From: Amphiura filiformis
Lineage: Eukaryota; Echinodermata; Ophiuroidea; Amphilepidida; Amphiuridae
Assembly: GCF_039555335.1 (NCBI RefSeq)
Contig: NC_092646.1
Span: forward strand, 23,166,893-23,230,892
DNA: 64,000 nt
Reading direction: 5' to 3'
Below are positions 62,301-64,000 of this stretch, piece by piece. The notes under the pieces are model-generated. The model was given only the letters and a program-made list of their open reading frames with translations, was not told the origin of the DNA and did no database searches. The translations under genes and the position numbers were made by a program. Numbering within the stretch: the stretch's first letter is position 1; each line of letters starts with the position of its first letter.

Positions 62301-63582
62301 CACCACATCACGTTTTGGTGTTTCATGTGCAATAAATGTAATATACTAAACCAATTGACAGATAAAATGGAATGCATAGGCAAAAAAAAATCAATATTCA
62401 AATGTCTTTTTTTATATTAAATTAAAATATGCGTCAGTGTTGTTCAGTCTGCCGTCCCGTGCCCCGGTCATTAATGTCCCATGCTTTAAACCGTCCCGTC
62501 TTATATAAGTTATTTTCAAAGTCATCCCGTGTTTACCCCCCCCCCTCCGTTGTCCCGTGCCCAGCCATCACGTGACCCGTCGTTTTTTCCTGCTACGGGA
62601 CGAGATGTCATGTGTCCCGCTGTCTCATACCCGCATGCCGTTGCCCCCTCATGTCTGCTCAAGTTTCCATTCAAAACGTAGCATCCCCTATCCCCTATAA
62701 CCAAAAAAATCGGATTCCCCGCCCACCGAGACTTCCCCCTCATAAATATTGACCGGTCCTTTTGTGCGGTATTTCATATGTATACGCGTACAGCGTTCAG
62801 TGAGAGACTAGTCAGTCTTTTACAGTAATCAGGTAACCATTCAGTAATCAGCTACTGAACGATCAGCAATCAGTGGTCAGTGACTGAACAATCAGTAATC
62901 AGCTCCTGATCAATCAGTAATCAGGTAACCATTCAGTAATCAGCAACTGGTCAATCAGCAATCAGTAGTCAGTGATCAGCAATCAGTAATCAGTGATCAG
63001 CAATCAGTGACCAGTCTTTTATACCTGCCGCCCCGCGTACCCCACTTACCCCAATTTACCAAATTTTCTCTTTGGTAGATGTTTATATAATTTAACTAAA
63101 TTTAGCCTTTTTTATTTGCCATATAAACATGATAAACTTCTACAATCTTGGAAATAAGTCTTGGAACGTTTACGTGTAAATAACGGAAAATTGTCACCCC
63201 TTTTCCCCATGCAATGCAATGTTGAGAAATGCCAATTTCATGTGAGGGCCCGGGGGAAGGGGAAGGGTAAATCATTGTTGTAGAAGTCATGTTTGTTCCC
63301 AAGCACAATATAGGCCCTACGCCATTTCCATGATCATAAGAAATTCTGGACGGAATTTCGGCAGAGTGTGCCACAAGCGTTCCAAGTACTTTTTTCCAAG
63401 ATTGTAGCTTCGTGACTGCGGCTATTCGGTTCCTCCGCAGTCCGCTCCGCACCGTAGACATGGTAGACAGCCGCTTGTCCCATTTATCATGTGATTAATT
63501 TTGTGCATCTTACCTGTAGCTGTAGAGCGATCACGCCGAAAACAATCATTCCATTCGTCAACTTGCTTTGATATTGATACAT
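14357..63582 (-). CDS. TNF-receptor-superfamily-like type I membrane protein, 9 exons, 367 aa
   Basis: Join (transcript order): 63582-63514, 24592-24422, 20039-19897, 19053-18954, 17043-16902, 16448-16302, 15524-15471, 14819-14562, 14376-14357. All introns are GT-AG; phases 0,0,2,0,1,1,1,1 agree and total 1104 nt with the stop. Order: signal peptide (1 to about 23), pro-region with sequon NTT and furin-type RDKR (67-70), cysteine-rich ectodomain with C73 to C236 (19 Cys, plus C283), Ser/Thr-rich stalk with sequons, transmembrane helix (about 306-328), and a 39-residue tail with KCIGCIQTCKQRR. The block C152-T-Q-C ... C176-G-C-AEGYYQ ... C190 ... C196 ... YTCVPCPDGY resembles TNFR repeats, most like TNFRSF16 (p75NTR) CRD2-4. 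No death domain or clear TRAF-binding motif is seen. It should bind a TNF-type or other cystine-knot ligand at the cell surface. A decoy or adaptor-dependent role is inference. Confidence 0.88.
14562..14819 (-). CDS. Receptor exon 8: juxtamembrane, transmembrane and cytoplasmic segment
   Basis: Acceptor TTTCACTTCAG, donor G|GTAGGT; 258 nt. It encodes an acidic then basic stem (KTDDDLCDKEE..., PQKDRLLPR), the hydrophobic helix ILIAIFLLALLVTFVFGLYF, then VVLKNKCIGCIQTCKQRR and a Q-rich tail. If the last intron is retained, the frame adds RYDTKC and stops at 14,539, so both forms end within a few residues of each other. Confidence 0.9.
14905..15120 (-). repeat. Dispersed repeat, copy 2 (inverted partner of 4,789-4,975)
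   Basis: Reverse complement of the copy at 4.8 kb. It lies in receptor intron 7, close upstream of exon 8. A further block just after it (GTGACACTTTGTAAGACTC at about 15,182) recurs at about 55,291. Confidence 0.75.
15471..15524 (-). CDS. Receptor exon 7: short stalk exon
   Basis: Acceptor TTCATTGTTAG, donor A|GTAAGC; 54 nt, phase 1 in and out, so it could be skipped without a frameshift. It encodes TIKDSNTSDASGTINQN, a Ser/Thr/Asn stalk with one sequon; a second, N276-K-T, forms at the junction with exon 8. Confidence 0.82.
15929..16274. mobile_element. GGCCAAAAAAAAC MITE, copy 1
   Basis: The left end GGCCAAAAAAAACATGTTTG then TTTCCTGTAGC is mirrored by GCTATAGGAAACAC...GTTTTTTTGGCC. A longer copy in the same orientation lies at 44,849-45,275, sharing CAAATGCAAAATGCATTTTT, ATTCAAGAATATTTATGA and GTTTGTTGTGT. 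This copy sits in receptor intron 6, ending 28 bp from the exon 6 donor. Confidence 0.8.
16302..16448 (-). CDS. Receptor exon 6: last CRD and start of stalk
   Basis: Acceptor T8AG, donor AAAG|GTAAGA; 147 nt, completing the split Asp codon, out in phase 1. SYTCVPCPDGYIQPNDNSSD then KC closes the cysteine-rich region (C217, C220, C236). A Pro/Thr/Ser-rich stalk begins after it, with sequons NSS and NIT. A MITE copy ends only 28 bp beyond the donor (see 15,929-16,274). Confidence 0.9.
16902..17043 (-). CDS. Receptor exon 5: cysteine-rich segment 3 (best TNFR match)
   Basis: Acceptor CTTGTTTGTAG, donor G|GTAGGT; 142 nt, phase 0 in, phase 1 out. It carries KEC...SKCGCAEGYYQISDTTC then EPIHRC. The C-x-C-x-x-GYYQ signature followed by C-x(5)-C is characteristic of TNFR CRD3 in TNFRSF16-like receptors. 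Confidence 0.9.
17104..18131. mobile_element. TIR element with GGGGCAAAACGGAACC subrepeats, TA target site
   Basis: GGGGAAGGTGGGGCATAACGG at 17,104 is mirrored at 18,131, with TA on each side (17102-17103, 18132-18133); 1028 bp. The interior repeats the terminal motif several times: GGGCAAACGGAACC at about 17,308, GGGGCAAAACGG at about 17,327 and 17,710, and inverted GGTTCCGTTTTGCCCC at about 17,750 and 18,090. No transposase. It lies in receptor intron 4. Architecture matches the element at 37,829-38,820. Confidence 0.8.
18954..19053 (-). CDS. Receptor exon 4: cysteine-rich segment 2
   Basis: Acceptor TTTGTGATGGCAG, donor GTG|GTAAGT; 100 nt, completing the split Ile codon and ending in phase 0. 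It encodes QCKFPVAGVTYMPYHNKC then PFNCTQCPGNMVV: the C-x2-C and a glycine spaced as at the start of a TNFR module, plus sequon NCT. Confidence 0.87.
19897..20039 (-). CDS. Receptor exon 3: cysteine-rich segment 1
   Basis: Acceptor ...TTACCCAG, donor AT|GTAAGT; 143 nt, enters phase 0, leaves with two bases. Residues 81-127 with six cysteines: ESC..., then TCTCGLC and GHCACTPTG. The tight C-x-C-x-x-C / C-x-C spacing is less canonical than the later modules. Confidence 0.87.
20455..20852. mobile_element. hAT-type non-autonomous element with perfect 8-bp target duplication
   Basis: The ends are CAGAGCCGGATTTA and, on the other strand, CAGGGCTGGATTTA, the CAG-start typical of hAT elements. The flanking 8 bp are identical: ACAATAGT at 20447-20454 and 20853-20860. 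398 bp, no coding capacity, in receptor intron 2. The outer ends and duplication are intact, so the insertion can be delimited to the base. Confidence 0.88.
21201..21275 (-). repeat. tRNA-like segment (tRNA-derived SINE or tRNA pseudogene)
   Basis: On the - strand an A-box-like TAGCACAGTCGTGTAGG is followed about 30 bp later by a B-box/T-arm GGGTTCGAACTCC. The T-arm pairs only partly, and acceptor and anticodon stems are not convincing. Probably the promoter part of a SINE. Confidence 0.5.
21362..21435 (-). repeat. Interstitial telomere-like repeat
   Basis: Degenerate CCCTAA/CCCTAAA units over about 75 bp on the + strand (TTAGGG on -). A shorter AACCCTAACCCTGA lies at about 22,747. Internal to a chromosome arm, since a gene continues on both sides. 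Confidence 0.8.
21716..22411. mobile_element. TIR element starting CCCAGCAAACAC
   Basis: ATCCCAGCAAACACAAAACG at 21,716 is mirrored by CGTTTTTGTGTTTGCTGGGAT ending at 22,411. The interior is built from repeated AAAACGTTTT and inverted pairs of ACATTTAAATGT / CGGGTTATATAAAGG blocks. 696 bp, no coding capacity, in receptor intron 2. The class is not assigned because the target duplication (AT or none) is ambiguous. Confidence 0.75.
22412..24421. other. Rest of receptor intron 2: no further gene seen
   Basis: AT-rich filler plus a C/G-run-rich stretch at 23,575-24,190 (several GGGGG/CCCCC runs beside CCTC-type motifs) of dispersed-repeat character. The overlapping open frames at 23,485-23,851 lie antiparallel on this low-complexity DNA and are not genes. 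Confidence 0.5.
24422..24592 (-). CDS. Receptor exon 2: pro-region and first cysteine
   Basis: Acceptor ...GTCTTTTAG, donor GAG|GTAAGG; 171 nt = 57 codons (residues 24-80), phase 0 at both ends. It encodes a hydrophilic, acidic segment with one N-glycosylation sequon (NTT), then DRDKR|AEC, a consensus R-x-K-R furin site three residues before the first ectodomain cysteine. Confidence 0.85.
25066..25440 (+). repeat. Near-perfect tandem duplication of about 185 bp
   Basis: The block from GCTAATTTTGAAGCAAAGTT to CTTTTTCAGAAAAGTGCAAA occurs twice in a row (starts near 25,071 and 25,256) with only a few differences, so the duplication is recent relative to the surrounding inverted repeat. Confidence 0.9.
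26285..27425 (+). repeat. Three copies of an approximately 210-bp repeat
   Basis: Copies start near 26,288, 26,511 and 27,268, each from TTACTGGGxAAATTCGCTT through TGGCCATTGCCAT and AAAGTGTAATACAAACTTTT to CAACAAATTGCTCAAAAT. The first two are adjacent; the third is separated by about 550 bp and more diverged. Confidence 0.85.
28900..32250. other. Intron 1 segment without recognisable features
   Basis: AT-rich sequence; no open frame with coding character, splice-flanked exon or clear inverted-repeat element was found. One compact hairpin, GGCCAGC-AAA-GCTGGCC inside GTACC...GGTAC, lies at about 30,452-30,482. Confidence 0.5.
32253..32485 (+). repeat. CTGATTA heptamer repeat element, copy 1
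   Basis: After GGCAGGTATAAAAGACTGG come many CTGATTA/CTGATTG/CTGATCA heptamers, interrupted by GACCAGTTACTGATTACTG and ATGGTTACCTG blocks. The whole order is repeated, reverse complemented, at 62,815-63,029. Confidence 0.85.
32512..32735 (+). repeat. Degenerate AAAGGGGCAT repeats
   Basis: AAAGGGGCATTCG, a run ending TATAAA, and AAGGAATATTAAT recur in order about every 70-130 bp directly downstream of the heptamer repeat. Non-coding. Confidence 0.55.
33104..33349. mobile_element. TIR element GGACCGTTCACAAA, 246 bp
   Basis: GGACCGTTCACAAA at 33,104 is mirrored by TTTGTGAACGGTCC ending at 33,349, flanked by the direct repeat ATTAG. Inner GGGGGCCTGATG is mirrored by CATCAACCCCCAT. A single related end (GGTCCATTCACAAACACTTG, then GGGGGGCCTGATGCA) lies at about 47,100. 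Confidence 0.75.
34062..34411. mobile_element. TTAA-bounded inverted-repeat element, 350 bp
   Basis: TTAAAGGCCCATTCAGTGAT at 34,062 is mirrored by ATCACTGAATGGGTCTTTAA ending at 34,411. TTAA at both outer ends fits piggyBac-type targeting, though the TTAA could be part of the repeat. No coding capacity. Confidence 0.7.
34690..35040 (+). repeat. GCAGCTCCGAAAGACCC subrepeat element, copy 1
   Basis: GCTCCGAAAGACCC recurs about every 35-50 bp with varied spacers. The same composite lies reverse complemented at about 59,070-59,450 (GGTCTTTCGGAGCTGCGAA). Open frames here arise from the repeat composition. Confidence 0.8.
35511..35866. mobile_element. Foldback element with TTAA target duplication
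   Basis: TTAA at 35,507-35,510 and 35,867-35,870 flank GGGGGTACTACACCC and its mirror GGGTGTAGTGCCCC. The arms continue inward for over 150 bp (ATTACTACACTGGAATTTCA / TGAAATTTTAGTGACTTACG region, GACAAGCGGTTCA / TGAACCGCTTGTC), making almost the whole 356 bp a foldback. piggyBac-type by target site. Confidence 0.8.
36316..36617. repeat. Inverted-repeat element ATGCAGTATGATC
   Basis: ATGCAGTATGATCTTCTGAG then CATTTTGA at the left is mirrored by TCAAAATGCTCAGGAGATCA then TACTGCAT at the right. Inner GGTGCCGGC / GCCGGCACC also pair. 302 bp, non-coding. Confidence 0.75.
36669..36719. repeat. Perfect 51-bp palindrome
   Basis: Two identical 25-bp arms (CTTTAAATGTATTTTGAATC then CCAAG) around a single central C, without a mismatch. 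In RNA from either strand it would be a fully paired hairpin with almost no loop. Confidence 0.95.
37478..37690. repeat. Inverted-repeat element
   Basis: TATTTTTCTCATTAACAT then TGAAATTAGGAGCTCCAAAT on the left is mirrored by ATTTGGAACGCCTAATTTCA and ATGTTATAAATGAGAAAAATA. Inner TATCAAAAAACTG / CAGTTTTTGATA pair as well. Confidence 0.7.
37829..38820. mobile_element. TIR element with GGGGCAxGTTCGCC subrepeats, TA target site
   Basis: GGGGAGAGCAGGGAGTGTTC at 37,829 is mirrored by GAACACTCCCGCTCTCCCC ending at 38,820, with TA on both sides; 992 bp. Internal related motifs (GGGGCATGTTCAGCC, GGGGCAAGTTCGCC, CTTACCCCACC) recur. It resembles the element at 17,104-18,131 in length, TA flanks, G-rich ends and internal iterations, but the sequences differ. 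No transposase. Confidence 0.78.
39634..40643 (+). repeat. Tandem duplication (450 and 561 bp), each with a foldback
   Basis: Unit A starts near 39,634 and unit B near 40,083, both with AATTAGAGGTTAATAACTGC. Each contains TTGTGAAAAATCTAAACATT / AATGTTTAGATTTTTCACAA as a foldback with a loop around ACCGAGG...CCGAGGT, then GTTATTAACCTCATTCATAA. Both end in a CpG-rich block with GTCAATTGTGTGCGACATTG and TTTGCGTTCGCGTTTT. Unit B has about 110 bp of extra sequence. The open frame at 40,113-40,559 lies across unit B and is not conserved in unit A. Confidence 0.8.
40823..41958. mobile_element. Tc1/mariner-superfamily element, 1136 bp, internally deleted
   Basis: CAGGGTGTATCAAAATGATT then GGTACCG at 40,823 is mirrored, without mismatch over 27 bp, ending at 41,958. 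TA flanks both ends. It carries a transposase remnant (next entry). It lies inside the 39,133-42,216 composite, so it inserted later. Confidence 0.88.
41371..41630 (+). pseudogene. Transposase remnant (DUF4817-like N-terminus plus DDE fragment)
   Basis: From ATGGCTCCACAGTATTCCAC at about 41,371 the frame reads MAPQYSTLQCAFIVKNHWS, then TRSYGEVQRRFRRQF, matching the helix-turn-helix type often labelled DUF4817 in animal Tc1/mariner transposases. After a stop and a deletion, another frame has FLQDRASPHTARVV, resembling the 'QDGAxPHxA' catalytic-core motif. The middle of the protein is missing, so the copy cannot be active. Confidence 0.7.
42641..42875. mobile_element. hAT-type MITE with perfect 30-bp TIRs and 8-bp target duplication
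   Basis: CAGGGGCTATTTTAACGTGC then CTCACTGTCA at 42,641 is mirrored exactly, ending at 42,875. Flanks are CACCTAAG at 42,633-42,640 and 42,876-42,883. 235 bp, no coding capacity. Intact ends suggest a relatively young insertion. Confidence 0.93.
43720..44400. repeat. Cluster of related foldbacks (ATATCATG / TGTGATAG family)
   Basis: Two foldbacks lie side by side: about 44,030-44,170 (loop near 44,095) and 44,205-44,400 (GTCAAATTTTGACTTTTCTA pairing with TAGAAAAGTCAAAATTTGAC around GGCGTACGCC). Both have outer ATAAAACAAATATTA / ATATTTGTATACT arms. A third diverged member with TGTGATAGT arms precedes them at 43,740-43,880. Confidence 0.75.
44849..45275. mobile_element. GGCCAAAAAAAAC MITE, copy 2
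   Basis: Same family and orientation as 15,929-16,274. The ends are GGCCAAAAAAAACCATG and ...TACAGGAAACAAACTTTTTT then TTGGC. It is longer through poly-T expansion and an extra AGATATTAAAAAAGG...CCAGTA block. Confidence 0.8.
46867..47052. repeat. Inverted-repeat element with CCGCCATATGCGAGGA arms
   Basis: GTATTCGCCTATTGCA and CCGCCATATGCGAGGAGAGC on the left are mirrored by GCTTTCCTCGCATATGGCGG and TTGCAATGGGTGAATAT on the right. About 185 bp, non-coding. Confidence 0.75.
47260..47370. repeat. Foldback repeat
   Basis: AAATAATGTGTCCGAGGCAG then TAAAAACGT pairs with ACGTTTTACTGCCGAGGACA then CATTATTT; the loop, AATAATGGGTG...CACCC-like, is itself partly paired. Confidence 0.7.
47618..47708 (-). 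CDS. Candidate exon inside receptor intron 1, gene unknown
   Basis: A 91-nt segment has a good acceptor (pyrimidine tract then TTCTTGCAG) and a strong donor (AAAG|GTAAGA) on the receptor's strand. In one frame it is open throughout (NAVDTISDCWNYAYHDEF, then VKSDANRHSASK), enters by completing a codon with one base, and leaves in phase 0, which matches exon 2's entry. Exon 1 leaves in phase 0, so splicing exon 1 to it reads CAA TGC AGT TGA and stops. A second frame starts with ATG at 47,706. It could be an alternative exon from another promoter, a poison exon, part of a nested gene, or a chance splice pair. Confidence 0.35.
48180..48262 (-). repeat. tRNA-like segment (tRNA-derived SINE or tRNA pseudogene)
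   Basis: On the - strand GCCACGGTGGCGGCGGTAAA resembles an acceptor plus A-box/D-arm, and GGTTCGAGTCC is an exact B-box consensus about 50 bp later. The length between them fits a class II tRNA, but the anticodon stem is not convincing. A run of eight T on the - strand follows, usable as a Pol III terminator. Confidence 0.55.
48955..51992. repeat. Satellite A: monomers of about 62 and 81 bp in higher-order arrangement
   Basis: Monomer a (62 bp) starts ACATTTTGTCCTGTGGCACT and ends ...CATGTACTGTTATT. Monomer b (81 bp) shares the first half, then CCATGG...CATGCACTAATCAAAG, TAATCTAGTTAATAAT. In 49,270-49,711 they alternate with a 147-bp period (b starts at 49,270, 49,417, 49,564); elsewhere runs of a interrupt. 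Roughly 40-45 monomers. Copies left of about 49,200 are strongly diverged, down to stray relatives at 47,970 and 48,073. Each monomer can fold: TTTGTCC...GTGG...CCAC...GGACAAA. Open frames over the array are repeat artefacts. Confidence 0.97.
51993..53990. repeat. Satellite B: 49-bp tandem repeat
   Basis: Unit ACATCATGCAAGAGAACTGT, AACTCAACACTACATGCAAA, ACATTTGTA, about 40 copies. Left of about 53,090 most units read AAGAGAACTGTAACTC; right of it AAAAGAACTATAATTC dominates. A distinctive block with ACATACAAAACAATTGTAAC occurs at about 52,638-52,745 and again at 53,215-53,330, suggesting a segmental duplication of about 580 bp. It joins satellite A at the shared decamer ACACTGCATG (51,993-52,002). 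Confidence 0.97.
53991..56250. other. Intron 1 segment: no gene seen
   Basis: AT-rich, with a poly-C/poly-T tract near 55,595-55,620 and a GTGACACTTTGTAAGACTC block at 55,291 shared with 15,182. A short - strand segment at about 55,940-55,975 has acceptor- and donor-like ends (TTTGCAG...G|GTGAGT), but the frame usable after exon 1 stops at once. Confidence 0.5.
56274..57605. repeat. AAAT/AATG microsatellite of about 1.35 kb
   Basis: (AAAT)n grading into mixed AAAT/AATG units, with recurring 28-29-bp phrases such as AATAATGAAATAAATGAATG then AATAAATA, and a (GAAA)6 tract at about 56,366-56,391. The open frames of 492 and 509 codons on the - strand come from the stop-free TTTA/TTCA composition. 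Confidence 0.98.
58125..58200 (+). repeat. Tandem duplication of a 34-bp unit
   Basis: TCCATGGCGAGTGGAAAATC then GCTCACT occurs twice (about 58,130 and 58,168), followed by more GCGA/TCGC repeats to about 58,245, in a GC-rich patch. Confidence 0.85.
59070..59450 (-). repeat. GCAGCTCCGAAAGACCC subrepeat element, copy 2
   Basis: Reverse-complement copy of 34,690-35,040 with the same order of subrepeats (AGGTGGTGGGTCTTTGGGAG, GGTCTTTCGGAGCTGCGAA). A C14 run follows at about 59,441-59,455. Confidence 0.8.
59650..59772. repeat. Inverted-repeat element AGTAGACCAGTTT
   Basis: AGTAGACCAGTTT at 59,650 is mirrored by AAACTGGTCTACT at about 59,758-59,770. The interior has TCCATGG and TCAGAGAGATTAATCAG. 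About 120 bp, non-coding. Confidence 0.7.
59800..62430. other. Intron 1 segment: no gene seen
   Basis: Mixed AT-rich and GC-rich dispersed-repeat sequence. The open frames at 60,605-61,148 overlap on both strands and show no domain. Confidence 0.5.
61015..61085 (-). repeat. tRNA-like / SINE-like fragment
   Basis: On the - strand GGGTTAGCCGTAATGTCCTC is followed by a B-box-like GGGTTCGAGC about 25 bp later. Stems do not close, so it is a degenerate relic at best. Confidence 0.3.
62440..62640 (+). repeat. Cluster of GTCCCGT motifs
   Basis: GTCCCGT or TCCCGTG/ACCCGT variants recur about ten times in 200 bp with irregular spacing, plus one inverted ACGGGAC. The pattern is locally unique in the window and non-coding. 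Confidence 0.7.
62815..63029 (-). repeat. CTGATTA heptamer repeat element, copy 2
   Basis: Reverse complement of 32,253-32,485, retaining GGCAGGTATAAAAGACTGG at its - strand 5' end (63,029), the heptamers, and the TGACCAGTT and ATGGTTACCTG interruptions in the same order. It lies about 480 bp downstream of exon 1, within intron 1. Confidence 0.85.
63514..63582 (-). CDS. Receptor exon 1: start codon and signal peptide
   Basis: ATG at 63582-63580 with A at -3 and an in-frame TAA seven codons upstream, which fixes the start. The 23 codons read MYQYQSKLTN then GMIVFGVIALQLQ, a typical signal-peptide core, and end at a CAG|GTAAGA donor in phase 0. The match to exon 2, also phase 0 and beginning in mature-type sequence, supports the join across a 38.9-kb intron. 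Confidence 0.8.
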
Positions 63583-64000
63583 TTTATATTTATGGCGATA
63601 TTAATCATGACAAAATTTTAAAACTTTTTCTCCGCACAACTTTAAAGCTCCTCACTCACTGCTCACACCGTAGACAATGACGATGCTGACGATACTGCGC
63701 AGAAACCCTGCAGCGATACATTCCGGTTGTGTGATCCGCGGACACCATGCACACAGCCAATCGGTAATCAGTCCTGATCAGGTGAGAAACTTCAGGAAAT
63801 ACCACCTGTTGCGTGAGTTGGGGAAATCCCCGGCCGGCCGGCCAGCAAAATCGGCGCCGTAGTGAAACGTGTTGTACGTGCACTGCAACCACAGGCTCAG
63901 AAGTTTGGAAGCAACGATGACGCATGGATACATGGATACGTGAAATTTAAATTTTTGACGTTCTTTATAAACGATTGAGAATTTGAGATTAAACGTGTGA
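63583..64000 (-). promoter_or_regulatory. Presumed 5' UTR and promoter of the receptor gene
   Basis: Upstream of the exon 1 ATG on the - strand. The stretch 63,660-63,870 is GC-rich for this window with many CpGs (GGCCGGCCGGCC, GGCGCCG), and TTTATAAAG near 63,964-63,972 (- strand) could be a TATA box about 380 bp upstream of the ATG. Neither is proof of a start site. Confidence 0.35.

Larger units (their letters stand above)
24593..63513 (-). other. Receptor intron 1, about 38.9 kb
   Basis: Bounded by the exon 1 donor (CAG|GTAAGA) and the exon 2 acceptor (TTTTAG). It contains the satellites, the microsatellite, most TIR elements and one candidate exon (47,618-47,708). If the gene model is right, all of these are transcribed on the - strand. 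Confidence 0.75.

Overview
The window is animal nuclear DNA: AT-rich, gene-poor, with GT-AG introns and almost entirely covered by transposon debris and tandem repeats. The density of AGGCCT-type palindromes (for example the cluster at about 17,390-17,520), the many short inverted-repeat elements and a TNF-receptor-type gene with a p75NTR-like cysteine pattern fit a marine invertebrate, probably a deuterostome such as an echinoderm or hemichordate. That assignment is an inference from composition and gene content. Nothing bacterial, plasmid or phage is present, and no reverse transcriptase or intact transposase was found.

Two genes are supported. (1) On the + strand at the left edge lie the last two exons (83-217 and 1686-1732) of a gene whose body is outside the window; it ends in a Q/N-rich, then strongly basic tail, and its stop codon lies at the edge of a small inverted-repeat element. 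(2) On the - strand, nine exons between 63,582 and 14,357 join with consistent phases into a 367-codon type I membrane protein. It has a signal peptide, a short pro-region ending in a furin-type RDKR site, about 20 ectodomain cysteines in TNF-receptor-type modules, a Ser/Thr-rich stalk, one transmembrane helix and a short tail with no death domain. Its first intron is about 38.9 kb and holds the most striking DNA in the window. A further splice-competent exon on the same strand (47,618-47,708) lies in that intron and is out of phase with exon 1.

Layout: 1-1.7 kb, end of gene 1; 1.7-14.3 kb, intergenic repeats (a Tc1-type remnant with TA target sites, a 44-bp tandem array, palindromic elements, and about 2.7 kb carrying a reiterated TTACCTACGAATAC motif); 14.3-24.6 kb, receptor exons 9 to 2 with transposons in every larger intron, including a hAT-type element with a perfect 8-bp target duplication; 24.6-63.5 kb, intron 1, with a 3.6-kb inverted-repeat unit, a distant inverted pair of CTGATTA repeats (32.3 and 62.8 kb), several TIR elements, two abutting satellites (about 62/81-bp monomers at 49.0-52.0 kb, 49-bp monomers at 52.0-54.0 kb) and a 1.4-kb AAAT/AATG microsatellite; 63.5-64.0 kb, receptor exon 1 and its presumed promoter.

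No complete new multi-gene system is visible. The best leads are the death-domain-less receptor with a furin-type pro-region, the phase-shifted intronic exon, the hairpin-forming satellite inside a transcribed intron, and several element families that can be delimited to the base from their target duplications.
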